Positions 11,297 to 22,100 of a DNA stretch of 64,000 bases are shown one piece after another. The stretch is from the NCBI GenBank assembly GCA_950295325.1, contig OX485808.1:38773180-38837179 (forward strand), given 5' to 3'. This DNA is from Polytrichum commune. Taxonomy: Eukaryota > Streptophyta > Polytrichopsida > Polytrichales > Polytrichaceae. Below the pieces are notes generated by a model. That model was not told where the DNA came from, made no database searches, and worked only from the letters and a program-made list of their open reading frames with translations. The stretch's first letter is position 1, and the number at the start of each line of letters is the position of its first letter. Both the position numbers and the translations under genes were made by a program.

Positions 11297-11716
11297 AAAC
11301 GGTAGAACCGTGAGGCTGTGACCTTTACTATGAAAGACTAATTGTAGTTGTCCACTTTGCTCATGCCAATCCATGGTTATTTACTATACCAAACCTTTCT
11401 TGGATTTTGTGCACCTTCTCAAATGCGGGTCAAGGATTGAAGCTACTCATTTATCACCCGAAAATTTTAAAATAAATAATCAAGAACTGCCAAAATAACT
11501 ATAATTAACTAGATTTCTTTCAATGCATTTTAGGGAGCAATTATAGCTCTCTCTCTCTCTCTCTCTAAACTATAGTTAACATTCACATTAAATAAAATGG
11601 ACCAAAAATAACAAGAACAAGTAACGTCCAAGTGTGAACGCAAAGTGGTTAGGAAATTTGCTCTTGAAACGAAGAAGTTGATGCATAGTCTCTATCCTAC
11701 AGACAAAGCCAACAAA
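11297..11716. repeat. Dispersed repeat R1, copy 1 (about 420 bp)
   Basis: Highly similar, in the same orientation, to 60,996-61,427. Both start GAAAACGGTAGAACCGTGAG, share TAGTTGTCCACTTTGCTCAT in the middle, and end ACAGACARAGCCAACAAA. In this copy the central simple repeat is (CT)n at 11,547-11,566; in the other it is (TA)n followed by (GA)n. No coding capacity, and neither TIRs nor a TSD could be placed, so the class is unknown (solo LTR, SINE-like and TIR remnant all remain possible). Confidence 0.85.
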
Positions 11717-12230
11717 TATTCCTAATAGAGGATGTCCCAAACTTTCTCAAACTTTGTGTGGAACTAAGGTACTAGGAAAGTACGCATGTGGGAAAAGCAT
11801 GCTTTATACTCAAACTCTATCAACACATATCAACCCACGACATTCTTAATCTACACACATAAAATATGCTTGACACACACATACTTTCAAGTTGTCTATG
11901 GATTAATAACGCATATTAAGCGTACGGGTTACCCTAGTCCCCCATTGAAATATGTATGGGGAGCTCCAAAAGCATCAAGGTGTTGATCTAGGATGGTGGC
12001 GGTCTCCCTATAGAGTTATGTCCAATGACTTACCTTGGATGTCTTAGGGCTTGGGTGATAGCCACCCCAAACCAACCAATAGCTATGACGGAAGATTAAG
12101 GTAGATGGGTCTTAAATGGTTACATTTTCCAACTAGCTCATTTCTCATAGGATTTGAAATACGCAATTAGCATGATAGTGTTAACAAATCCAAATTGAGG
12201 CCGTAGCTACTTCCTTCATAAATTTGGAGC
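11717..12230. other. Intergenic, no gene seen
   Basis: No supported reading frame or repeat end. Confidence 0.45.
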
Positions 12231-12460
12231 TCACATGAATATCATATTTATGGTGAAAGTGAAGATTCTTGTGTTCATTAAATGATCATATAGATTCCCC
12301 CTCCCCCTCCCCCCAATTATGACAATTGTTGAGCTTAGAATGCTTATCATATATTTAACACGTAGTGCAATCTCTTTTAAACACATGTAACTTGGGTATC
12401 TGTTCTTGGAGCCACACCGAACTACATACCCACTTGAGTACATGTGTTTCAATAACAAAA
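12231..12460 (-). repeat. Copy of the GTGTGGCTCCAA dispersed repeat
   Basis: Read on the minus strand it gives GGTGTGGCTCCAAGAAC, AAAAGAGATTGCACTACG, AGCTCAACAATTGTCATAAT, a G-run, then ATATGATCATTTAATG, in the same order as the 23.7- and 30.1-kb copies. No protein family visible in its frames. Confidence 0.75.
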
Positions 12461-13525
12461 ATGTATTTGAATAAGGGTTGCCTACCTTAACCCCTAAGCA
12501 TCTAACATGCTTAGACTAGACCTCTCCAAGTAGAAAAATAGCTTATTTGAATGTCAAAATTAGCTTCTCATGTCAAAATTGACCCTATTTAGAAGCAACC
12601 CATTCTTCAAGTGCACTATTTGAATAAGTCAAACACTTTGATGTGATTGAAGATTTGAGTTCAAATAAATAGCATGAGTGTCCTTGGATGTAAATACACA
12701 CATTGTATTTGGATCATCAGTGTCTAGTGTGAGTATATTTTTATTTCCTCCTTGACATAAGACAATGTATTTATAGTATTTCAAACACATACATAAATAA
12801 AATTGACTTAAGAACTTGGTGAAGCTTGTATAAATTGTTTGAATGGCCGTGTATTGAGACCCCACGTCCTTTAAGAGTTGATACAAATCATGCACATGGC
12901 TTGGTATATTTTTGTCGCAAAGGGATGAGCCGAGCGCACGCACCCTAAAGTGCGGTGATTGGTAGTGACTTCAATGCTATACTTTCATGAGCACCACAAT
13001 AGGCAATGGTAGCATTTGTGACTTGTGGAGGGCGGCAAGCAACTTAGTTTCATCATTGTGGGTCCACTTTGCTTGTTCGTTATGTGGTGTGTCCTCCTTT
13101 CTTAGATGTACGGTGGTCTTGGATGTTGGTAGGGTAGGTGGTTGTGGCTCTTTCTATTTGCAAATTGCCTCACTCACATCTGAATTAATCTTGCTGAAAA
13201 GTCAGTAATAAGATGATTTAAATAAGATGATAGTCGCTAACTTGGGTAGGCGACGCCAACGATCTTTGGACTCCTACTTCAAGAATTCTTGAGAACATTT
13301 GTTTTTGTTTGGAGTTATAAATTCTTGTTTCATACCACCTATATTGCTTAAACTCATTGTATATATTTTGAAGCTCATATTACTTATGTTTTCATATCCC
13401 CTCAATAATACGACAACTTTACGCCATTTGTCATATTAAGAAGAAGACAACACCTCGATAATACGACTATTTTTGTGTTTCCCATGGGATTGGGGGTTAT
13501 TAGGGCGTGACCACACATTGTACAT
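12461..13525. other. Intergenic, no gene seen
   Basis: Short frames on both strands show no domain. Nothing else recognised. Confidence 0.5.
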
Positions 13526-13528
13526 TAA

Positions 13529-14328
13529 GAGCGTCCCCATGGTGAGCCATCAATGGGCGCCAAACTTGTAGGGACAAGATCTCCGGGGAGGCCACAAATC
13601 GGTGTTCAAGATTGAAGTCTTCAATGCCCTTCAATCACGATTTGGCCCTTCAAAATATACCTCTCTCATTTCAACCCTTCAAAACACAAGCCCAAATTGA
13701 AAATGAAAACATCACTTGAAGTCCTCAATATAATACTCCCGCCACAAGAACCAACAAGCGTAGGGCATTGTCACTACAAGGAGTAGAGTAAGATGGTTGA
13801 TTCTTAATTCTTCACATTGTATTGGAAACATGTACCATATAAGTCATGCACAAGTATAATAAAAAAATTATGTATTTCACTTCTATATTCTTGGATCGAC
13901 GGCTTGGATTTGAACCACTCCTTCAACTGAAGGACTGAAATATTGAGAGCCCTTCAAAATGAAAATCATATGAGGGCTTCAATCTTGAACACTGCCACAA
14001 ATGATGGCAAGCGTGGGACTCCAATGTTATTCACAACGGATGGGTCAAGTGCCATGGCAATTTTCCTTATGTGGGTCCATACATACACCGGGAGCCTTGA
14101 CGTCATTAAAATAAAGTAAATGTCACCCATGATTGATTGTTGGCGTTAATGGAGCGGTCACGGTATAAGGGTCATGATGTGGCATCATTTCTTAGCAATG
14201 GACCCACCCAACTTTTAAGCGAGACATGCTACCCATGCGAGTGATTTGGCGATTGCTATGGAGCCCAATTTTGTGGGATGCCGGTGGCACGCTAGTACGC
14301 GTGGGCCCATGGGCCCATGGGGACACTC
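13529..14328. mobile_element. PIF/Harbinger-like MITE carrying a nested hAT MITE
   Basis: The ends are the inverted repeat GAGYGTCCCCATGG: GAGCGTCCCCATGG on the left, CCATGGGGACACTC on the right. They are flanked by TAA at 13,526-13,528 and 14,329-14,331. A 3-bp TAA/TTA duplication is the hallmark of PIF/Harbinger transposases. Removing the nested hAT MITE (13,600-13,994 plus one TSD copy) leaves about 397 bp, a normal MITE size. Non-coding. Confidence 0.75.
13600..13994 (-). mobile_element. hAT MITE (395 bp), internal-deletion derivative of the 61.8-kb hAT element
   Basis: Ends match CAGTGTTCAAGATTGAAG (second base mutated on the left). An exact 8-bp TSD, CCACAAAT, lies at 13,592-13,599 and 13,995-14,002. 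Its first about 130 bp match the right end of the element at 61,817-62,961 in inverse orientation (TTTGGCCCTTCAAAATATAC and neighbours). Its last about 210 bp match the other end, including text at the end of the transposase frame (AGATGGTTGATTCTTAAT). The middle of the longer element is missing, so this is a deletion derivative mobilised in trans. Confidence 0.92.
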
Positions 14329-14331
14329 TAA

Positions 14332-16115
14332 AGTTAGGCACACACATAAAAGGGTTGTTAAAACATGGTAGAATTCATTACATGTAAGTATACATTACTC
14401 CACACGGCAATACTCTACATGAGCAATTTAGGTTGTGGGTCCCATTTCCCACACGGCTCTATGTAAATAAATAAAAAAGTGAAAGTATGATTTATTCAGT
14501 CAAAGAGTATGGATTATTGGTAGTCTTTTTCTATTTGAAGGAATTGAAACTCTCCCTCAATATGTTGCATGCTTGAATGCGCGCCCGTGGGGGGGGGGGT
14601 GTTGAAAATATTAAGGGTCATTTTACACACGTGACCAAAGGGCCATGGAAAACATGTATACAGATGTCGGGTCAAAGTTGGTTGTCTGAAACCATGGCTA
14701 AGGAAACTTCACTTATTAGAAAGGACTTGGTCATGGGACACAGTGTAAAACGGACTAAGACCAAGACGTAGTGTTTTTAACAAATTTTTTTTTTCTAATA
14801 TATATGGCTAATATAAGACGTTGAGAAAATGGAAGTGACCAAGAACTTGTTCTTTTTTTGGTTTTTTTGTTGAGACAACTTATTTGGGTTCTCTCGTTGC
14901 AGAATTTAGGCGATCACCAAACATTTTCAATCATGGACACGTAGGATTCCATGTCACTTTCATGTCATTTTCTCATTCTTTCCCTAGCATGATCATTTTT
15001 ATTTTTGACGACCATGTGTTAAAGACAATGGGACCACCACTCATTTCTCAATCAACAAATTTAAAAAAAAAAACGGTGGTCATGGTCACTAGTCACTAGT
15101 GTAAACAACTGCTCAAAAGGAAAAACAACGTCCGATGTAGTGATAAAGAGCATGTTCATGGCCGGTGGTTTATTCCGACTTGTATATTTTGTTATCTCCA
15201 TGTTTATTGGTAACCCTTTAACTAATATCCAAGTGTTATTGGTTGTATTTTGAATGGTACTTTGATGCTTTAGGATTGGTGTTACTAATTGAATCCAAAT
15301 GAATGATAATTTGAATGATATGGAATGTTTGTTGCTCACATAGTCGATTTCGCAATGCTATAGTATTTCATCCACTATTTGGTACTTGATAAAAAAAGAT
15401 TGTGCCAAAATATATCCTATCTAAACAATTACAAATTAATGTAGGGTGCTAAAAAATACGTCAAAGTAGATTTTTATTTACAAATAGGGAGGGAAAAAAA
15501 GATCGAGAGGTGCATAAATACCCCCCCCATTAAATACCCCATTATCACACGTGATTACGAAACATAAGGGGGTGTGATCGCCCCGAGTATATTCCATCCT
15601 CATGTACTAGCTCCCACCGTGCCAGGGCCACTTTGAAACTGTATTAGCAAGACATAACAACATATCCTCACGTCTTCAACTGCCTCTATGAATATGCATC
15701 CAATTTGCTCACAGTCCAATATGCATAAGAAGTGTCACCCAAAAAGTTACCATAATGACATTAAAAACCATACGACACTAATAATCATAGATTAATGTAG
15801 TGTTTGGCTCCCCCCCGTTCATTGATCGAAAATGCTCCGTGACCCTATAATGAAACATCTAGTTGGGTATTGAGATGTATTTGAGTTTGCACCCACTTGT
15901 CCTAGGATAGGAAACACACGACTTTATAGCACTAGATGATAGGGATCTAAATTGACGTTTCTTAACCTAATTTATTACCTTAATATCGGGGGTTAAATCC
16001 CACATTAGCTTAGAATTAAAACCAGGAAACACCGTAGATAAGGATTAGCAACTTAGGAAGAGATAAGACAGATGTCTCAACTCGTGATATTGGCTGAGAT
16101 GCCTTTTGGGTGATT
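14332..16115. other. Intergenic with transposon relics
   Basis: No gene recognised. The stretch 15,710-15,815 (AAGAAGTGTCACCC, TTACCATAATGACATTAAAA, ACGACACTAATAATC) is an end fragment of the 6.5-kb TA-MITE family. The stretch about 15,400-15,583 ends in GCCCCGAG and shares C-run/ACGTG text with the CTCGGGG-ended family, so it is probably a relic of it. A G-run lies at about 14,588-14,599. Confidence 0.5.
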
Positions 16116-16199
16116 AAGTAAAGGTTAGGTTTAGGGTTTACATTAAGGAGTCTTGGTTCAAGAACTTGGGGTTCAAAACACCCATGAATGTGTCTTCCA

Positions 16200-16740
16200 T
16201 TTGAACTCAAGGCTGGACCTAAGCTTGAAGGCTGGTTTTTCAAATTAATGAGTGTTATTTCCAGGAGTGGGGGATTAATGAGATTGTGCAGAAAAATGAT
16301 GCTATAATAATGTCATGTTATTTTTCTTACATGGGACCTGGATTCTAGTGTAAATTTCTAGGACCAAAAATCTACTCTCAACCAATAAGATTGTTCGATT
16401 TTGTGAAATTATTGTGGTCTTGGGCCCTAATGTGAAATGCACCTAATGCTACTTAGGTGGGTTTACACTAGAGTCCGGGTCCCAAAAACCCGTTTTAATG
16501 GACCTAATTTTGGGTATGAAGATTAAACCCAAGCTTGAAGATTGGTTTCTCAAACATGAAGGAATGTTTTCTTGAACTGCGAATGTCAAGATTTGATGGG
16601 AAAGTGATGCCACATGAATGCCACTTTCGTTTTCTCATACCTTGGAGTGGGACTAGATTTTGCTCTCGACCAATAAGATCACTTGATTTTGGAGTTTCTT
16701 TGGTCTTGGACCCTAATGTAAGCCCACCCTAACTTAAGTA
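16200..16740. repeat. Tandem duplication (period about 310 bp) upstream of the Ppx promoter
   Basis: AAGCTTGAAGGCTGGTTTTTC at 16,221 recurs as AAGCTTGAAGATTGGTTTCTC at 16,531. In both units it is followed by a CAACCAATAAGAT / CGACCAATAAGAT block and by GGTCTTGGRCCCTAATGT. Each unit therefore carries a CCAAT-type sequence within 450 bp of the TATA box at 16,802. Inside unit 1, GGGACCTGGATTCTAGTGTAAA (16,335) and its near-inverse (16,461-16,482) form a hairpin of about 150 bp. Confidence 0.7.
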
Positions 16741-16801
16741 ACTTGCAACGTTTCTTACTTGCAAGGACCAACTGTTGGGGTTCAAATTGGAAATAAGCAA
16801 A

Positions 16802-16809
16802 TATATAAA
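16802..16809 (+). promoter_or_regulatory. TATA box for the Ppx/GppA gene
   Basis: TATATAAA at an abrupt change from AT-rich intergenic sequence to a GC-rich leader. A pyrimidine-rich patch (CTCTTGCTTCTCTCTCTG and on) follows at about 16,880-16,912, as at many plant core promoters. Transcription would start near 16,835. This is inferred from sequence only. Confidence 0.6.
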
Positions 16810-16839
16810 GCTTGCCTTGTGCCAACTCAGCCAATACGG

Positions 16840-17719
16840 TCATGAGAGTCAATCCGAGCCCGCCACGTAGCACCCGCGCTCTTGCTTCTCTCTCTGTCTC
16901 TCCCCCTCCTTACGAGGAGAATCGCTCGCAAAAGAAAGAATCCAGAATTGGGAGTGAGCGCGGCCGATTGTGTGCGTGTTGGGGCAGCGCAGGTGCCAGG
17001 TCGGAGTTATTGCAATTGCAGGACCGAATCCCAAATTGGCAAGGAATAAACAATAAAAGAAAACGCTTCGGCAAACTGGGTGGCCAAGGGAATCTGCACT
17101 TGTAGCTTGGGATCTGTGAGGGCTGGCCTTTGTATCTATCTCGTGGGCGACCCTGTTGGAGTTGGGATTGTTGGGATTCGCTTCCACTGGGTTCCATCTT
17201 ATCTTGCACCCTTTTGGGTCTCGCTCGCTAACCCCCTCTTTGTTGGGTTTGATTTGGTTACATCACCCGACTGACTGACCGACGGCCGGAATTTGCATGA
17301 GGCGGAGGATTCTTGGCATTCTCAATCTGCAAATTCGGAGTTCTCGACATAACTTGGCTGGAATAACTCTCCTAGGTCCCTCATCTTCTTGCTGTGAAAG
17401 TCATAATCTCACGAAGTTGTGTGGGCGTTTGGTGAGATTGGCAATTCGATTGGGTTTTGGGTTTCAGAAGGAAGAGAAGGGCTACATACGTGTGTCTGCG
17501 GAATTGAGTGTGCACTTGCGAGAGCGAGAGCGAGGGAGAGTGCGGAAAATGGTGATGGTGGTGGAAGCAATTTTGGTGTCGGCTGCAGCAGGGTTGGGGT
17601 TGGGGGCGAGCTGATACTCGCCATTGCCATTGCAGGGTTTTGGTGGTGCTTTGTGTGGGGCGGGAGAGGGAGGGAGCGTTGGACCGCCATGCTTTCCACT
17701 GGGAGCTTCCTGCATGCTG
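16840..17719 (+). other. Probable GC-rich 5' leader exon of the Ppx/GppA gene
   Basis: This stretch is far richer in GC than anything around it and lies between the TATA box and a good splice donor (CATGCT then GTGAGTACC, 17,720). Frames are open on both strands because of the GC content, but none shows a domain. An acceptor (TTATTGCAG) at about 19,092 sits 50 bp before the chosen Ppx start codon. A single leader intron 17,720-19,092 would join them. None of the frames joins in phase with exon 1, so I treat this as untranslated. Confidence 0.5.
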
Positions 17720-17806
17720 TGAGTACCTTTGTCTCTTCTCTTCTCTTGCATTGCGCCCTATCCCTCCCCCGAGATATCTTAAAAGCTTCAGGAAACTCTC
17801 AATCCT

Positions 17807-18520
17807 GCTAATGATTGAGCATGTGGACGTAGCGTACTGTAATAATTGTTCTGTCTCTAAAGGAATTTATATGTTTTGACATTGCTCCATCAGGTGGGTA
17901 GTAAAAGATTGAGCATCTGGGCATAGTGTACTGTCACAATTCCTCTGTTCCGAAGAGGATTTCTCTGTGTTTGCATTTTTTTCCATTAGGTAGCAATGAA
18001 ATTGAGCTTCTTGACGTAGCTTACTGTCACAAATCCTCTCCTTCGAAAAGAATTGCTCTGCGTTTGCATTTGTTCCACTAGGTAACACCTGGACATAGCA
18101 CACTGTCACAATTCCTCTGTTTCGAAGACATTTGCTGTGTGTTGGCATTTGTTCCACTGGGTAGCAAAAGGTCGACTATCTGGACATTTTATGCTGGCAC
18201 AATTTTTCTGTTTTAAGAGAATTTCTCTGTGTTTGCATTTGTTCTATTAGGTAGCAAATGATTGAGCATCTGGACATAGCAGACTGTCATATTTCTTCTT
18301 TTTCAAAGAGAATTGCTCTGTATTTGTATTCGTTCCATTAGGTAGCAAAAGATTGGGAGTCTGGACATAGCATAATGTCACAATTCTTGACTTTCGAAGT
18401 GAATTGCTTTGCTTTTGCATGTGTTCCATTGGGTAGCATATGATCGAGTATCTTGACATACCATACTTGTCACAATTCCTTTGAATTTATGAGAATTGCT
18501 GTGGTTTTGCATTTGTAAGG
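17807..18520 (+). repeat. Minisatellite, about 7.5 units of about 91 bp
   Basis: Units start near 17,878, 17,971, 18,064, 18,145, 18,235, 18,326 and 18,417. Each reads roughly GCATTTGTTCCATTAGGTAG, CAAAAGATTGAGCATCTGG, ACATAGCATACTGTCACAAT, TCCTCTGTTTCGAAGAGAAT, TTCTCTGTGTTT. A partial unit precedes from about 17,807. Units differ by about 15-25% and one is about 80 bp long. The array falls inside the inferred leader intron of the Ppx gene. Minus-strand frames through it repeat peptides, but the period is not a multiple of three, so it is not coding. Confidence 0.9.
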
Positions 18521-19141
18521 CATTTTGGAGGTTATTGATGTGGAAGTCCCCCTCGCTTGAAGAATTCTGCGACTTTCATCCTCTATTGGTGTTTCTGGGT
18601 TGTGTGAACCCTGATGAAAGTCTTGGATCACAATTCCTGTCTGTAAGTCGTGTCAGGATCTGCATACATTCAAATTTAGGGGCAATGGCTTTGTTGCCAT
18701 GAAGGTTAGAGAGAGCGGGTTGAACTATGTTTAATTGCAAGTTGTGATGGGTCCATTGAAGTCCACTGATGTTTGTAGGAGGGTTTATCATGAGGGGAAT
18801 GTATGATTTGGTTACTGTCCACTTGTGAGGGATTGAAGAGAATCAGAAAAGAATTCAAGTCCAGAAAGGATACATATGTTGTTGACAGGTGGTTATAGTA
18901 CTGCAGTAAAATAAAACTACAAACCTGCTGCAAGATAGGTTTGAGTAAAACTGACTGGCTCTTTGTGGGTTGCGAACAGAGTGAAGTTTTCACCTCCACA
19001 ACAACCTGTCAATGGCAGAAGGGTGATTTGTATTGGCAACGGCAAAGAAAGATTCTTGTGGCGAAGATTATAAATTCTAGTTTAGGTTATTGCAGCTCAT
19101 CTAGGTTGCTTTGTGGTCCGTCAATTAATGTAAACACTTGG

Positions 19142-22100
19142 ATGGAGACACCAAGCTTAGGCAACTCGTCACCCTCGGGGTTTGTGAAAACCACTCGAAG
19201 AGTGCAAACTCCTCTTGTTGCACAGAATGTAGGACCTGTTGAAGCCGTAGAAAAAAACTCTGTTACTCACAGCTCAATGACTGAGCCTAATAGGTTTGGA
19301 TTGGACGACTTTGATGCGGACACCTCATTGCATGACCATCCCTCTGGCCAAAAGAATGGTGCAAATCTGCTGACAAGGAAGGATGCAAATTCGTCATCGC
19401 CTTTTGAAGGTTTGCTTTAATTATACCTTTTTGGCATCAGCTGGTGAGGGGTGGAGCATTTGACTCATAATTAGTAGTTAGGTTAACATCACTACGTAGT
19501 TGCATTGAAGTTACACAGTTATGATGTTGATGAAACACTCAGTAACCCTTGACTCGCGGTACTCTTATTCATTCTATGATGAAGGAAAGCATGATATGAA
19601 CCTTGACATGGCCTGATTTCTTTGTTAGGATGCATTCTTGTGTAAGGATGAATGGGTGGCTTTATCCCAAGCTCTTAAACCAGGATCCCATGGGGACTCC
19701 GAGGTTAAGCCGCCTTAAGGCTGGAATAGTGCTTGGATGGGTGACCTTCCTAAGCACTTGATTTCTGGTGCACTCTACCACCTATGGTCCACCCAATCAT
19801 ATTGGGGTATCTGGATGAACCAGATATTTTCAACCAACTATGTGGGAATCTAGGGGCTTGCCTGTGGGCGGGAATTAGGTGCGGGCTGGTTTGTCTGTGC
19901 TCATTCAAGGTGTTCACCTTTGAAAAGAGGCAGTAGTCTTTTGCGAGGGCTTCTAATTCTCATGACGCTCGTTTTGGGATTACCATAGACTTGGACCAAC
20001 TTGAAGATGAAGCAAGACCATTATTCACACTGGTGGCAACAACAGAGTCATTTGTTTCCCCCTATTTTGTGTGTGTGTTGATGAAGAGCATATCTAAATT
20101 GCAGGGGAGAAGATGCTGGCGGCTGTGGACATGGGCACAAACTCATTCCACATGGTGGTTGTGCGAGCTGACAACCAAGGCCGGTTCCAGCTGATTGATA
20201 CAGGAAAAGAAGATGTTCGACTTGGCAGCGGCAGTCCAGATATGAGTGTCATCACTCCGGACGCGGAGGAGCGTGCCTTGGCTGCCATGAAGCGCTTTAA
20301 AATCTTGGCACAGACTCGAAATGCTGAGATGCGTGTCGTGGCCACTTCTGCTGTTCGAGAGGCTCGAAACCGACGCACTTTTGTACGAAGAGTACTTGAG
20401 ATTACAGGTGCTGTATGAGTTTACTGCTTTTGTTGCTTCTAGAGGAGAAGAGGGAAAATAGGACGATAATGATGATGAGGTGGCATGCTGTTCATTTTAA
20501 TAGAGTTATCATCTGTAAAATCTTGGGATCAAACTGCAGGTGAGTTAGCTAAAAGGTGAGTTTGAGAGGGTGTCATTTAAAGTCACCTAAGTTTTCTTAA
20601 GGCTTAAACTAACACGCTGAAAGAGTGTTGTTGGGCTTAATAGAACCAACTTTCTAGTTTGTCATACTCGGATTGGTGGGCCAAGCTAGGCTTGCGTAGG
20701 CTGTCCAGGAATAAGGTTGGTGAGTCCTATGAAAATACCCTATTTTAGTTTGTAAAGTTCTCGCAAATTTTATTGGGTTTGGCAGAGGAGGTCCAATAAG
20801 TTTCATCCAACTTTCAAAATTAGGCTCTGACACAAGATGAGGTAACAGGCATTTAATAGAAAATGCCCTTCAAGATGGACCAAACTCTGAGTTTTGTCCC
20901 TCTTCAAGAGACTTCACAATTAACTCTAATACCTCATTATTAGTTTGTCTGTGAATTTTTTTTCAGGTTTGGAAGTTGAGGTTCTCTCGGGGCGGGAAGA
21001 GGCTTGCTTAATCTATCAGGGAGTGCTGCAGGCTCTCCCTGTTTACAACCAGACTGTCTTGGTGGTGGATATTGGCGGAGGGTCGACGGAGTTTGTTCTA
21101 GGGAAGGCTGGAAAGCCAATTTATGCAACATCTTTAAAGCTGGGCCATATTCGGCTTTCAGAGCAGTTTTTAAACCTTGGGCAGAAAAAGGAGGAGCTGA
21201 AGAAGGAACAGGTCAGTAAAAGCGATAGTGTGGACTTGGTAAGCGGAACTTGATATTTCTCCACAATCTCAACTTATAGCATTGATTGAGTATTAAAGGG
21301 CCCTGCCACACAGCAGGGTTACCAAACCCAATCATTCAAGTTAGCTAACTCTATCATACCACTATCTCTTCCTAAAAATCTGTGTTATTTGTGTTTGCAT
21401 ATGAGGGGTTAAGCAATAGGGCCTACTTGGTCCCACCTTGCCCTCTTTGTTCCTCAATCTGAACTGCTCCCTGAATTTGATCTTGTCCCCCTCCTTGTCC
21501 CCTTTCATTTATCTATGGTTTCTGACATATAACCAAGAGTATGAGGTGGGTGTCTGGAAAGCTAAAAGCTGGTTAACGTAATTTTTGTACAGGCTGGTCT
21601 TATTGTAATAATTGGGCCAGCTCGAGGCAGGAAAAACAATGATAATTAGAGCTGTTTCATGTTCAGATTGAGGAGCTACGGCGCCATATTAGAGTGATAT
21701 TAGCAGACTCAGGGGTGATCGAGAAAGTGCAGGCCACTCCATTTGAGGTGGCTATTGGAAGCTCGGGTACCATTGAGAGCATTGAACAAATGATCAACCT
21801 CACTTCTACAACATTTAGTGATACGCAGGTTGTGGTCACTATCTTCAAGATCAGTATCTTCTTCTTCTTCACATTGTGCTTTCACTTATCAGTTCAAAAA
21901 TTCTCTTCATTTCTTGATGTTTGACTTCTCCTTTATTTGCAATTTATCTCCTCCAGGTTCTGGACCCCAATGCCCGAACAAACCACAACTCCAACTCTCT
22001 TCGTGATAAAGAGTTTACAGCAGATGAGCTCAATCAGGTGGTCAAGAAGGTACTTCCACTGCAACTTTTCCTCTTCTTTGAGTACTGCTACAGAGTTCAA

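Noticed and set aside
16840..17879. Several overlapping frames of 60-130 aa in the GC-rich leader
   Set aside because: Open on both strands because of base composition, no domain, and none joins in phase with Ppx exon 1.
17867..18459. Minus-strand frames with repeated peptides through the 91-bp array
   Set aside because: The period is not a multiple of three, so the peptides fall in changing frames; they are by-products of the DNA repeat.
17807..18520. CRISPR-like array
   Set aside because: Units of 91 bp are repeated end to end without unique spacers, in a eukaryotic intron.
19654..19772. Functional 5S rRNA gene
   Set aside because: Many substitutions, altered 5' and 3' ends, fusion to a body that recurs with a truncated head, and no tandem 5S array.
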